33,096 bases of DNA, from contig LNEZ01000007.1 of NCBI GenBank assembly GCA_001464215.1, forward strand, positions 1 to 33,096, written 5' to 3'. This DNA is from Rhizobiales bacterium Ga0077548 (GTDB lineage Bacteria; Pseudomonadota; Alphaproteobacteria; Rhizobiales; Xanthobacteraceae). Positions 15,231 through 23,511 of the stretch are shown here, piece by piece (position 1 is the stretch's first letter; each line of letters opens with the position of its first letter). The translations under genes and the position numbers were made by a program. A model generated the notes under the pieces. That model made no database searches and had not been told where the DNA came from. It saw only the letters and a program-made list of their open reading frames with translations.

Positions 15231-16001
15231 ATGTATGTCGCCGAAAACATCCGGATGCGGGCAGGGGCGAAAGTCATTCTCGACGGTGTTTCGCTTTCGC
15301 TGCAGTCTGGAAAAGTCGTCGCGATCGTCGGGCCGAACGGAGCCGGCAAGTCGTCACTCCTGAAAGTCCTGGCGGGCGAACGCAAGGCCGATAGCGGGAC
15401 GGTAACGCTCGACGGGACTCCGCTTTCGAACACCGGTGCTGCAGCGCTCGCGAAGAAGCGTGCCGTGCTTCCGCAGTCTGTCGTGGTCGCATTCCCGTTT
15501 CTGGCAGCCGAAATCGTGGCACTTGGCTTGCCGCAGTACTTTCCGAAAGTAGAGGGCGCGCGGATCGTGGAGCGCGCATTGCGGGGCGTCGATATGTTTG
15601 GTGCCCGAGAGCAGGTCTATGACACGCTCTCAGGCGGCGAACGTCAGCGCGTACAGTTGGCACGGGTTCTCGTGCAGCTCTGGGCGCATGGCGGCCGCGG
15701 CTATCTTTTACTGGACGAACCGACAGCCAGCCTCGACCTGCCGCACCAGCTCGCAACGCTACGAATCGCGCGCGAACACGCCTCCGCTGGTGGCGGCGTG
15801 CTCGCGGTGCTTCACGACATTAATCTCGCGGCGATGTCGGCCGACGAGATCGTGGCCATGCGCGACGGGCGGGTGATCGCGCGAGGAACCCCCGCCGAGA
15901 TCGTGACGGACGACGTGATCCACGCTTTATATGGAGTGCGGGCGTCGGTCGGGACCGCACCGTCTGGTCCTTTTCTGTTGCCCCAGAGCGTCATTTTCTG
16001 A
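15231..16001 (+). CDS. hmuV: heme ABC transporter ATP-binding protein
   Basis: This 256-residue ATPase energises heme import through HmuU. All nucleotide-binding motifs are intact: Walker A GPNGAGKSS (about residues 36-44), Q-loop region VLPQSV, the signature LSGGERQRVQLARVL, Walker B YLLLDEPTA, D-loop SLDLP and switch His in VLHDINLAA. Length is normal for the family. It is the last gene of hemP-hmuTUV; a tRNA gene with its own candidate promoter follows after 60 bases, with no obvious terminator between. Confidence 0.95.
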   Translation: MYVAENIRMRAGAKVILDGVSLSLQSGKVVAIVGPNGAGKSSLLKVLAGERKADSGTVTLDGTPLSNTGAAALAKKRAVLPQSVVVAFPFLAAEIVALGLPQYFPKVEGARIVERALRGVDMFGAREQVYDTLSGGERQRVQLARVLVQLWAHGGRGYLLLDEPTASLDLPHQLATLRIAREHASAGGGVLAVLHDINLAAMSADEIVAMRDGRVIARGTPAEIVTDDVIHALYGVRASVGTAPSGPFLLPQSVIF

Positions 16002-16019
16002 TCCTGCGGCCTGCGCCGC

Positions 16020-16048
16020 TTGACGGCCATGGCGAGGGTACGTACCAG
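16020..16048 (+). promoter_or_regulatory. candidate promoter of tRNA-Lys
   Basis: TTGACG (16020-16025) and TACCAG (16043-16048), 17 bases apart, end 13 bases before the mature tRNA. The -35 box matches the consensus common in alphaproteobacteria; the -10 box is weak. Confidence 0.45.
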
Positions 16049-16061
16049 TCCGGCCCGGCAG

Positions 16062-16136
16062 GGGCCCGTAGCTCAGTGGTAGAGCACCTGACTTTTAATC
16101 AGGGTGTCGATGGTTCGATCCCATCCGGGCTCACCA
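16062..16136 (+). tRNA. tRNA-Lys (anticodon UUU)
   Basis: The cloverleaf closes fully. The acceptor stem is GGGCCCG with CGGGCTC (one G-U pair), the D stem GCTC/GAGC, and the anticodon stem CCTGA/TCAGG around CTTTTAA with anticodon TTT (16094-16096). The T-arm contains GGTTCGATCCC. Discriminator A is followed by an encoded CCA. A glycan gene island begins about 380 bases downstream. Confidence 0.97.
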
Positions 16137-16512
16137 GCCAACCCCAGCAAAATCCCGAATAGTTGCCCGCAATGTCGCCAAGCCGTCATCCGGCGCAGCG
16201 CTCTGAATGTTTGTTCAGGTAACATAAAGTCTGAGACTGCTGGAACCTGACGCCTGCGGACGGGTTTTCAAGCTCACTATCTAATTTCACTGTTTGCCTC
16301 ATAATCTTTGAAATAGCTGTTTCGTGGGCATCCTCTTGCAGGTCGGCTGGGTAACAAAACGATCACCTGAAAGTGTAGCGATCGAACGCAGCCCCCGTCG
16401 CCGTGCTCCCGGAATTCACATCGCATTCAGTTAGCAAAGCGCAGCTTCGCGGTACCAAGCTCGCGGTGCGAACAAGACGTGCCTTTGACGAGTCATAGAA
16501 GGTAAGAAGCAG
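16137..16512. other. gene-free stretch between tRNA-Lys and the glycan island
   Basis: I see no convincing gene in these 376 bases. The middle is more AT-rich than its surroundings. It holds a loose inverted repeat (TCAGGT 16215-16220 / ACCTGA 16245-16250) that encloses the small palindrome AGTCTGAGACT (16228-16238). No repeat of the tRNA 3' end, integrase remnant or clear promoter was found. Short open frames on either strand show no family resemblance. Confidence 0.5.
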
Positions 16513-17502
16513 ATGCTCGATCCGGCAGCACATTTGAAAAAGCGTCGCGTTCTCGTAACCGGCGGCGCCGGCTTTATAGGCTCGCATCTATGTGAGCGGC
16601 TGCTCAAGCGCGGCGATAGCGTGCTGTGCGTCGACAACTTCTTCACCGGCGATAAGCAGAACGTGCTGCACCTGCAGGACTACGCCGAGTTCGAGGTCAT
16701 GCGTCACGACATTTGCGCGCCGCTGCACGTCGAAGTCGACCAGATTTATAATCTCGCCTGTCCGGCGTCGCCCGTGCACTACCAGCACGACCCGATCCAA
16801 ACCGCGAAGACGAGCTTCCTCGGTGCGCTGAACGTGCTTGGCCTCGCCAAGCGCTTGCGCGCATCCGTGTTGCAGGCCTCGACTTCGGAAGTTTACGGCG
16901 ATCCGGAAGTTCACCCGCAGGTCGAAGACTATTGGGGCAATGTGAACCCGATCGGGCCGCGCGCCTGCTACGACGAAGGCAAGCGCGTCGCCGAAACCCT
17001 GTTCTTCGACTATCGCCGCCAGCACAATCTCAGCACGAAGGTCGTGCGCATCTTCAATACCTACGGCCCGCGGATGCTTCCGAACGACGGCCGCGTAGTT
17101 TCGAATTTCATTGTCCAGGCACTCCAGAACCGCGACATCACGATCTATGGCGACGGCAGCCGTACGCGCTCGTTCTGCTATGTCGACGATCTGGTGAGCG
17201 GTCTCGTCAAGTTCATGGACTCACCGGACTCGGTAACAGGTCCACTGAACCTCGGGAATCCGCACGAGATTACGGTTCGCGAACTCGCGGATATCGTGAT
17301 TGCGATGACCGGTTCTTCCTCGAAGATCGCGTTCCACCCGGTGCCGGTTGACGATCCGCGTCAGCGCCGGCCGGACATTTCGCGCGCGAACGAATTGCTC
17401 GACTGGCAGCCGCTTGTGCAGTTGAAGGATGGTCTCACGCAAACGATCGAGTATTTCGAGCGTGCGCTTTCAGCGAACAAGACGCCTGTCTCGCTCGTTT
17501 AA
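16513..17502 (+). CDS. UDP-glucuronate decarboxylase (UDP-xylose synthase)-like
   Basis: This 329-residue extended short-chain dehydrogenase has the NAD site [14 protein letters not shown] and the signature blocks of UDP-xylose synthases: [43 protein letters not shown] and [17 protein letters not shown] (catalytic Tyr153 and Lys157). [19 protein letters not shown] also fits. It should convert UDP-glucuronate to UDP-xylose with NAD in the cytosol, supplying a pentose donor. It is the first gene after tRNA-Lys and faces a methyltransferase gene tail to tail; their stop codons overlap by 2 bases. No strong Shine-Dalgarno sequence is seen, only AGAAGG about 13 bases before the ATG. Confidence 0.9.
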   Translation: MLDPAAHLKKRRVLVTGGAGFIGSHLCERLLKRGDSVLCVDNFFTGDKQNVLHLQDYAEFEVMRHDICAPLHVEVDQIYNLACPASPVHYQHDPIQTAKTSFLGALNVLGLAKRLRASVLQASTSEVYGDPEVHPQVEDYWGNVNPIGPRACYDEGKRVAETLFFDYRRQHNLSTKVVRIFNTYGPRMLPNDGRVVSNFIVQALQNRDITIYGDGSRTRSFCYVDDLVSGLVKFMDSPDSVTGPLNLGNPHEITVRELADIVIAMTGSSSKIAFHPVPVDDPRQRRPDISRANELLDWQPLVQLKDGLTQTIEYFERALSANKTPVSLV

Positions 17503-18245
17503 TTCTTCACCCAGAACCCGCCAAAATGATCGATCCGGATGATCGGGTCTGCGATGTCATGAGCATCTCTGAACTCGTCGATGGCTTTGCGTTGTCCCTC
17601 GAACAGAAAATAGTCGTCGGCTATCAGCGCACCGCCGGGCGAGATCTTGTCGTAAAGGGTCAAACCATCGCGGGTGCTCTCATAGAGATCGCCGTCGAGC
17701 CGGAGCACAGCAATCGACTTGATTGGCGCTTTGGGGAGCGTGTCGGCAAACAGTCCCTTGAGAAACACGACCTGCCCGTCGAGCAGCCCGTAGCGCGCGA
17801 AGTTGGCTTTGACTTCGTCGAGCGATACGGCGAAATCTTTCACCGCACCGGCGGTGAAATTGGTATCGGCCACGCTCTGTGCGGGAAACCCTTCGAAGCT
17901 GTCAGCGGCAAATACTCGCCGGTCGGCAATACCGTAAGCCGCAAGCACCGCGCGCATCATAATCGTGACACCACCGCGCCAGACGCCGGTTTCGACGAAG
18001 TCGCCGGGCACATTCTCGGCAATCACGCGCTCACATTCGCTGCGCACGTTCTGCATCCTGAGCGTGCCGATCATGGAGGGCGCCTTTGACGGCCAGTCCC
18101 AGCCTTGTTCGCGGTAGTCAGGCTTGTATCCTTCGACCTTCGACGAAGGCAGCGGCGGGTCCTGGTTCAATAGACCAGTCAAGCTATCCCGCATCAGATC
18201 GAGATAGGCCGCGCGCAGGCGGAGGATATAATCGGCGTCCAGCAT
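17499..18245 (-). CDS. TylF/MycF-like O-methyltransferase
   Basis: This 248-residue protein matches the macrocin O-methyltransferase family, which methylates sugar hydroxyls using S-adenosylmethionine and a divalent metal. Visible are the SAM motif [29 protein letters not shown], and the metal/substrate region [15 protein letters not shown] followed by [11 protein letters not shown]. The preferred start is ATG 18245 ([16 protein letters not shown] follows); the frame stays open upstream to 18344, but that part would overlap the divergent epimerase gene and looks unlike coding sequence. It is the only island gene on the minus strand. Its neighbours make nucleotide sugars, so a methylated deoxy-sugar or pentose is the likely substrate; this is inference. 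Confidence 0.85.
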   Translation of the reverse strand: MLDADYILRLRAAYLDLMRDSLTGLLNQDPPLPSSKVEGYKPDYREQGWDWPSKAPSMIGTLRMQNVRSECERVIAENVPGDFVETGVWRGGVTIMMRAVLAAYGIADRRVFAADSFEGFPAQSVADTNFTAGAVKDFAVSLDEVKANFARYGLLDGQVVFLKGLFADTLPKAPIKSIAVLRLDGDLYESTRDGLTLYDKISPGGALIADDYFLFEGQRKAIDEFRDAHDIADPIIRIDHFGGFWVKN

Positions 18246-18291
18246 CCGGCTATCTCGCACGCCGGGGCATCGCATTTCAATGGAAGGCGCT

Positions 18292-19314
18292 ATGAGCACG
18301 AAGCACGTTCTGATCACCGGGGGCGCCGGCTTCATTGGCTGCAATGCCGCGCGTTATTTCGGCCAGCGCAACTGGCAGGTGACGGTGCTCGACAATCTTT
18401 CCCGCGTGGGCACCGAAAGCAATCTCGCATGGCTTAAGGACGAGACGGAATTCGAGTTTACGAAGGTGGACGTGCGCGACACAGCTTCTGTTAACAAGGT
18501 CATTTCGGAATCGAAGCCAGATGCCGTGATCCATCTTGCGGCGCAAGTTGCGGTCACCACTTCGGTCACTGATCCGCGCATGGATTTCGACGTGAATGCG
18601 CTCGGTACTTTCAATTTGCTCGACGCTGTTCGCCGTTTTCGTCCGGAGGCGGCATTCCTCTTCGCGTCCACGAACAAGGTCTATGGCAAGATCACGGGTG
18701 CGACATCCGAACTGAAGGGTAATCGCTACGCCTATACCAACCGCCCGCATGGTATTCCCGAAAGCGAGCCGCTCGATTTTCTGTCTCCTTACGGCTGCTC
18801 GAAGGGCGCTGCCGATCAATACGTGCTCGACTTTGCACGTATCTACGGAATTCCGGCGGCTTCGTTCCGGCAGTCTTGTATCTATGGACCGCGCCAGTTT
18901 GGCGTTGAAGATCAGGGCTGGGTCGCATGGTTCGCGATCGCGGCGCTCTTGCAGAAGAACATCACGATTTACGGCGACGGCAAGCAGGTGCGCGATGTGT
19001 TGCACGTCGAGGATGTCGTCCGCGCTTATGAAGCCGCGATCCGGTCGCCGGACGAAATCCGGGGGCAGGCGTTTAACATCGGCGGCGGCATTGCGCAGAC
19101 GCTTTCGCTCCTCGAACTGATCGATATGCTCGAGCAGCGCTTCAAGCGTAAGATTCCGCTGAAATTCGACGGTTGGCGTCCCGGCGATCAGGAAGTCTAC
19201 GTCAGTGATATCCGCAAGCTGGAAAAGAACTTGGGATGGAAGCCCTCAATCGACGCGAAAGCAGGCGTCGGCAAATTGATCGAGTGGGTGGAGCAGAACA
19301 GTGAAGTATTTTAA
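18292..19314 (+). CDS. NAD-dependent sugar-nucleotide epimerase (CDP-paratose 2-epimerase-like)
   Basis: This 340-residue extended short-chain dehydrogenase opens with [19 protein letters not shown]. It has the catalytic pair Tyr167/Lys171 in SPYGCSKGAADQYVLD. The blocks STNKVYG, RQSCIYGPRQFGVEDQG and GDGKQVRDVLHVEDVV are especially like CDP-paratose (tyvelose) 2-epimerase and its relatives, rather than GalE. The actual substrate may be another 4-keto or pentose nucleotide. ATG 18292 is preferred over ATG 18280 because GGAAGG lies 4 bases upstream of it and it puts the NAD motif at the usual distance. It starts 46 bases from the divergent methyltransferase and heads a run of tightly spaced plus-strand genes. 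Confidence 0.85.
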   Translation: MSTKHVLITGGAGFIGCNAARYFGQRNWQVTVLDNLSRVGTESNLAWLKDETEFEFTKVDVRDTASVNKVISESKPDAVIHLAAQVAVTTSVTDPRMDFDVNALGTFNLLDAVRRFRPEAAFLFASTNKVYGKITGATSELKGNRYAYTNRPHGIPESEPLDFLSPYGCSKGAADQYVLDFARIYGIPAASFRQSCIYGPRQFGVEDQGWVAWFAIAALLQKNITIYGDGKQVRDVLHVEDVVRAYEAAIRSPDEIRGQAFNIGGGIAQTLSLLELIDMLEQRFKRKIPLKFDGWRPGDQEVYVSDIRKLEKNLGWKPSIDAKAGVGKLIEWVEQNSEVF

Positions 19315-19338
19315 GCGCGGCCACCCGAAGGAAAGATC

Positions 19339-20322
19339 ATGAAGGTTCTGGTGACCGGCGGCGCAGGCTTTATCGGCATCCATCTGACGCGGCGTCTGCT
19401 CGCGGACGGGCACGAAGTCTTGGTCGTCGATAACGAGTCGAACGGCGATCCGGCACTCGTGCCGCGTGAAGCAAAATATACGCGGGGTGACGTGACGAAG
19501 CCCGAAGAGCTCGAACCTATTTTTGCGCGCGGGCTGGATGCCGTCTGCCAGATTGCAGGACAGGTTTCGATCATCAAGGCTTTCTCCGATCCCGTCGCGG
19601 ATCTGCGCACCAATACCGAAGGCACCGTGCAGGTGCTGAAGCTCTGCGTGAAATACAAAGTACCGCGGCTGCTCTATGCAAGTTCGATGACGCTCTATGG
19701 CAATGCCGCGAAGGTGCCGACAGTAGAGACCGAGCCTTGCGTGCCCGACGCCTATTACGGGATCACGAAGCTCGCCGGCGAGCGCTATGTTCATGCAACC
19801 GGCGCGCGCCCAGATCTCGGCTTTGATTTCTCCGTGACCTCGTTGCGTATGTTCAGCGTTTATGGTCCTGGGCAGTCGTACAATAATCCCTATCAGGGAG
19901 TGCTCGGGATTTTCAGCGGTAATGTCCTTCGCGGAGAGCCGATCACGATTTTCGGCGACGGCGAGCAGACGCGCGATTTCGTTTTCATCGAGGATATCGT
20001 GGACGGCTGGTCTCGTGCACTGACGACACCATCCGCCAAGGGACAGATCATCAACCTTGGCGGCGGCCGTGCGACTTCGATCAATCAACTTGCGAAAGCC
20101 GTTGCTGGTGCGTTCGGCAAGCCGGATTATGAAATCCGTCATTTGCCGGGCCGGGCAGGCGAGCAACGCGCGGTGCAGGCCGACATTGGCAAAGCGAAGC
20201 AATTACTAGGGTGGGAGCCAAAAACGTCTTTCGAAGCCGGCCTCAAAAAAACGGTCGAATGGGCGAAATCCGAATTCGCCAAAGGCGGCGCGCTCGGCGC
20301 TTCCGCGGGACGAAGCGTATGA
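19339..20322 (+). CDS. NAD-dependent epimerase/dehydratase (GalE/WbpP-like)
   Basis: This 327-residue extended short-chain dehydrogenase has [19 protein letters not shown], a Ser in YASSMTLYGNA, the YxxxK pair Tyr140/Lys144 (YYGITKL), and SVYGPGQSYNNPYQGV. IFGDGEQTRDFVFIEDIV and a normal C-terminal substrate lobe follow. It most resembles UDP-hexose or UDP-pentose 4-epimerases. Given the UDP-xylose synthase at the head of the island, a UDP-xylose/UDP-arabinose 4-epimerase is one attractive reading, but the sequence alone cannot decide. GAAGGA lies 6 bases before the ATG. Its stop overlaps the next gene (ATGA). Confidence 0.85.
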   Translation: MKVLVTGGAGFIGIHLTRRLLADGHEVLVVDNESNGDPALVPREAKYTRGDVTKPEELEPIFARGLDAVCQIAGQVSIIKAFSDPVADLRTNTEGTVQVLKLCVKYKVPRLLYASSMTLYGNAAKVPTVETEPCVPDAYYGITKLAGERYVHATGARPDLGFDFSVTSLRMFSVYGPGQSYNNPYQGVLGIFSGNVLRGEPITIFGDGEQTRDFVFIEDIVDGWSRALTTPSAKGQIINLGGGRATSINQLAKAVAGAFGKPDYEIRHLPGRAGEQRAVQADIGKAKQLLGWEPKTSFEAGLKKTVEWAKSEFAKGGALGASAGRSV

Positions 20323-21398
20323 GAATTCTGCTCGTCACATCGGTCGATGCCTGGACGCGGAGCGTTTCCACGATTCACAAGTGGATCGAAGCAGGGCGTG
20401 CGTTGGGCCACGAAATCGCGGTCTATGGCGAAGCCAATCCGGATTTACCGAAGCTGAAGTATACGACCGATCTTTCTGGCGCCGATCTCGCGCTGTTCGT
20501 TGTGCAGGTGCCTTCCGATTTCCCGGATATGCCTTATCTCGCGCGTGTGCTCGACGGCATTCCGCGCGAGAAGCGGGCGATCGTGGATTTATGGGGCCGC
20601 TACAACGACACCATTCGCGTCGATCACGACTTCAATCATCTTGAGAAACTGGACGGCCATCAGGCGTGGGAATGGCAGGATGCGATTGCAACCGTGTCGG
20701 AAACGATCTTGCAACCGTCGCTTTCGCCGAAGCGCGAGAATGTGAAGCCGTTTCTGTTTCACGGTTTCGATCAGGCGTCGGTCGCAAAAAATTATGCCAA
20801 CGCTTCGGAAGCGTCGGCGGCATGGAACAGCAAGCCTTATGGCGCGATGTATATCGGCAGCAACTGGCAGCGCTGGCACCAGGTGCGCACTTTCCTTGAA
20901 GAATATGCCGAAGTCCGCGCCGAAGCAGGACCCGCGTGCCTGGCCGGATGGGACTGGAACTGGCGCCCGGATTGGGCCGTGCAGAAGGCGATCATGGGCG
21001 TCGATACCGACGCTGCATTTCTTGCCGCGAACAAGGTCGAAATTCGCGACGGCGTCCGCTTCGACGAGATCGTAGGTCAGATCGGGCAAGCGAAATTCGC
21101 GCCGGTCATTCATCGTCCGCTGTTCAAGGAGCTTGGCTTCGTCACCAACCGGAGTTTCGAAACCTTCTACGCAGATACGATTCCACTTTTGATAATGCCG
21201 GAAGATTTCGTCGAAAAGATTTACGGTACTGCTGCGCAGAAGCTGGTGCCGTCGAAGGGTGTCGCCGCACTGGTTCGAGACGCGCTGAAGAACCCGGAAC
21301 CGTATTGGGACGCAGTCTTTAAGACCCGCGCGCATCTTGCGGCTCATCACTCCTATGCGCGGCGTATTGACGAACTGAAGAAGGCAGTGGCGAAGTGA
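20319..21398 (+). CDS. glycosyltransferase-like protein, tandem paralogue 1
   Basis: This 359-residue protein begins RILLVTSVDAWTRSVSTIHKWI...LGHEIAVYGE, the style of the N-terminal Rossmann lobe of GT-B glycosyltransferases. It shares several blocks with the next two genes: IVDLWGRYN...DHDFNH (near 90-108), LQPSLSPKRENVKPFLFHGFD, MYIGSNWQRW (near 178), and VIHRPLFKELGFVTNRSFETFYADTIPLL (near 265-290). The last block resembles the donor-binding C-terminal motif of CgeB/GT4-like enzymes. The ATG overlaps the preceding stop (ATGA). A frame extension upstream to 20211 lies inside the epimerase and is not used. Donor and acceptor are unknown. It is probably cytosolic, with no signal peptide or membrane helix. 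Confidence 0.75.
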   Translation: MRILLVTSVDAWTRSVSTIHKWIEAGRALGHEIAVYGEANPDLPKLKYTTDLSGADLALFVVQVPSDFPDMPYLARVLDGIPREKRAIVDLWGRYNDTIRVDHDFNHLEKLDGHQAWEWQDAIATVSETILQPSLSPKRENVKPFLFHGFDQASVAKNYANASEASAAWNSKPYGAMYIGSNWQRWHQVRTFLEEYAEVRAEAGPACLAGWDWNWRPDWAVQKAIMGVDTDAAFLAANKVEIRDGVRFDEIVGQIGQAKFAPVIHRPLFKELGFVTNRSFETFYADTIPLLIMPEDFVEKIYGTAAQKLVPSKGVAALVRDALKNPEPYWDAVFKTRAHLAAHHSYARRIDELKKAVAK

Positions 21399-22453
21399 AC
21401 ATTCTCTTCGTCATGAAACATCGCGGTAACGCGGGGAACACCCACGCGGTTGCAAATTACATTCGCGTTGCGCCGAAATACGGGCACAACGTCGCGATGT
21501 ATGGCGATCCTCAGCCGCATCTGCCCGAGATCAAGTTCTCAAAGGACATTAAGTCATTCGACCGCGCTGCTTATCTTTTCGAGTCGGAAATTTATCGTCT
21601 GAATCGATTGGAAGAAGTCGCGATGCTCGGCACGATACCGCGAGAGCATCGCATGATCTTCGACATGGACGGGATGTATAATCCCGTGACCAAAGTCGAT
21701 GACTACGATTTCAATCACGCCAACGAGCGAGAACGGGAACGCTGGCAAGAATACTTCGAGACGCTCGCCGATAACGTGATGAAACCAACGCTCGCAAAGT
21801 CAGGCAACCCGCGCATACGCCCGATGACATTCTACGGCTATGACGCGGCGCTCGAAATGAAGCCGGAGCAGGCGTCCGCGAAGAAATACGACATCATGCA
21901 TCTCGGCCATAACTGGTGGCGCTGGCGCGACATAGGCGGGAAGCTGTTGCCCGCGATTGAGCCGGTCCGTGAGAAAATTGGCGAAATAGGCTTTATCGGA
22001 CTTTGGTGGGACCGGCCTCCTGCAGAGGGTGCTGTTGCGGGTCCTGTGGCGGCCTTCGAGTCCGACCCAGCGCTGATTGAGCGGCTGCGTATCAAGACCG
22101 AAGAATCCGTTTTGTACACCGATGTCGTTCGCAAGATGAGCGAAGCGAAGATCAATATCTTCACGCAGCGCCCGGTGCTGCATCACCTGAAGCACATTAC
22201 GCTAAAATATTTCGAGATATTCTACGCGGACTCGATCCCGCTTTTGATGCTTGACGAGGAGATCGCGCGCGAGGTTTATGGCCCCGCGTCACGCGAGTTG
22301 ATGCTGCGCGAGAATATCGGCGAAAAGCTTCTCGATGCGCTCGCCCGTCCGGAACATTACCGGGAAGTCGTGGCAACGGTGCGAAAGCATCTCGCCGCCA
22401 ATAATTCATACGACAAGCGCATGGCAGAGCTTGTCTCTGCGATTCCGGTGTGA
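21395..22453 (+). CDS. glycosyltransferase-like protein, tandem paralogue 2
   Basis: This 352-residue paralogue of its two neighbours starts at GTG 21395, overlapping the previous stop (GTGA). The shared blocks are NILFVMKHRGNAGNTHAVANYI, IFDMDGMYNPV...YDFNH, MKPTLAKSGNPRIRPMTFYG, HLGHNWWRWRDIG (near 169) and LKYFEIFYADSIPLLMLDEEI (near 272). Compared with paralogue 1 it has a rearranged middle (LWWDRPPAEGAVAGPVAAFE) and carries Asp where paralogue 3 has Gly in the FE..A(D/G)(T/S)IPL motif. It looks like a cytosolic GT-B-like enzyme of unknown specificity. The pattern of shared and diverged residues suggests an old tandem duplication with specialisation. Confidence 0.75.
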   Translation: MNILFVMKHRGNAGNTHAVANYIRVAPKYGHNVAMYGDPQPHLPEIKFSKDIKSFDRAAYLFESEIYRLNRLEEVAMLGTIPREHRMIFDMDGMYNPVTKVDDYDFNHANERERERWQEYFETLADNVMKPTLAKSGNPRIRPMTFYGYDAALEMKPEQASAKKYDIMHLGHNWWRWRDIGGKLLPAIEPVREKIGEIGFIGLWWDRPPAEGAVAGPVAAFESDPALIERLRIKTEESVLYTDVVRKMSEAKINIFTQRPVLHHLKHITLKYFEIFYADSIPLLMLDEEIAREVYGPASRELMLRENIGEKLLDALARPEHYREVVATVRKHLAANNSYDKRMAELVSAIPV

Positions 22454-23511
22454 TGCCGATGAAGATTGTGTTCGTTTACTGGGGCTTCGAGAACGCAGGC
22501 AGTATGCTCGACCTGCGCGGCTATTCGCGGGCCGCGAAGTCGCTCGGCCATGAAGTGACGGTCTATGGTCCGGCGAACGCGGCGTTCGCGCTCGATTACT
22601 CGCCGGAGCTTGAAGGGGCGGACGCTGTCGTATTTGTGTTCGAATGGACGACACAGCTTCAGTTCGGCGACCGGCTCGATTGGGTCAGGTTGATCGAGTC
22701 CGTTCCGAGAAACCGCCGCGTCGTGATCGATTGCGACGGCGCTTATAACGACAAATTCGAATTTCGCGGCGACTATAATCACAAGACCGAGGAGTCCAGC
22801 CGCAAGTGGATCGAGACTTGCGACAGTCTAAGCGACAAGATTTGCCAGCCGACCTTGCGGCCGAAGCGGCCGAATGTCCGGACGTTCCTGTTCCACATTT
22901 ACGATCCGACTTGGGAATCAGAGCTGAACTTCTCGGATAAAGAATTCAGTATGATCTATGTCGGCCATACCAAATTTCGCTGGCATGGTATGTCGCAGGT
23001 ATTGAAAGCGATTGAGCCCGTGCGCGGCAACGTGGGCCGCGTCGCACTGGTCGGCGAAGGCTGGGACCATCCACTGGAATGGACCGAGTACCAGGAAATC
23101 AAGGCCGATTATTACGTCGATCGCGACTGGCTGCGCGAGAACAAATTCGAAGCGCATCCAGCGATTCCATTTCCGCAAGTCACCGCGACGATGAACAAGG
23201 GCGTATTCAATCCGGTGATTTATCGGCCGCTGTTCGAGTATCTCGATTTCGTAACCTGCCGCACCTTCGAGACGCCGGCAGCGGGCACAATTCCACTTTT
23301 CTTGCTAGACCCACGCTATGTGAAAGAGACTTTCGGTGAGAAGGCGCTGGAACTAATGCTTGGCGAGGATGATCGCTCGCAAAAGATTCTCGACGTTCTT
23401 GCGCGCCCCGAGCACTATGCCGGCATCGTCAGAAGCATCCGGGCTGATTTCGCGAAGAACCATAGCCCGGAAGCGCGGCTACGGCGCCTGATCGAGATTA
23501 TCGAGGAGTAA
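22453..23511 (+). CDS. glycosyltransferase-like protein, tandem paralogue 3
   Basis: The third paralogue, about 352 residues, carries KIVFVYWGFENAGSMLDLRG...LGHEVTVYGP, VVIDCDGAYND...GDYNH, CQPTLRPKRPNVRTFLFHIYD, IYVGHTKFRWHGM (near 170), and CRTFETPAAGTIPLFLLDPRY (near 270). The last motif is closest to the canonical R.FE..A.G sequence of GT4/CgeB-type transferases, so this copy is the best guide to the family. Three starts are possible: GTG 22450, ATG 22453 (sharing a base with the upstream stop) and ATG 22459. The last lines up best with the other copies. The stop shares a base with the next ATG (TAATG). Function: probable sugar transfer onto the island's glycan; donor unknown. Confidence 0.75.
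   Translation: MPMKIVFVYWGFENAGSMLDLRGYSRAAKSLGHEVTVYGPANAAFALDYSPELEGADAVVFVFEWTTQLQFGDRLDWVRLIESVPRNRRVVIDCDGAYNDKFEFRGDYNHKTEESSRKWIETCDSLSDKICQPTLRPKRPNVRTFLFHIYDPTWESELNFSDKEFSMIYVGHTKFRWHGMSQVLKAIEPVRGNVGRVALVGEGWDHPLEWTEYQEIKADYYVDRDWLRENKFEAHPAIPFPQVTATMNKGVFNPVIYRPLFEYLDFVTCRTFETPAAGTIPLFLLDPRYVKETFGEKALELMLGEDDRSQKILDVLARPEHYAGIVRSIRADFAKNHSPEARLRRLIEIIEE

Noticed and set aside
16137..16512. Attachment-site repeat of the tRNA-Lys 3' end
   Set aside because: I looked for a second copy of the T-arm/acceptor sequence in the window and found none.
18277..19005. 242-codon minus-strand frame over the first epimerase
   Set aside because: Antisense of a well-conserved NAD-binding protein, no motif of its own.
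19246..20202. 318-codon minus-strand frame over the second epimerase
   Set aside because: The plus strand encodes a complete short-chain dehydrogenase; the minus frame shows no domain.
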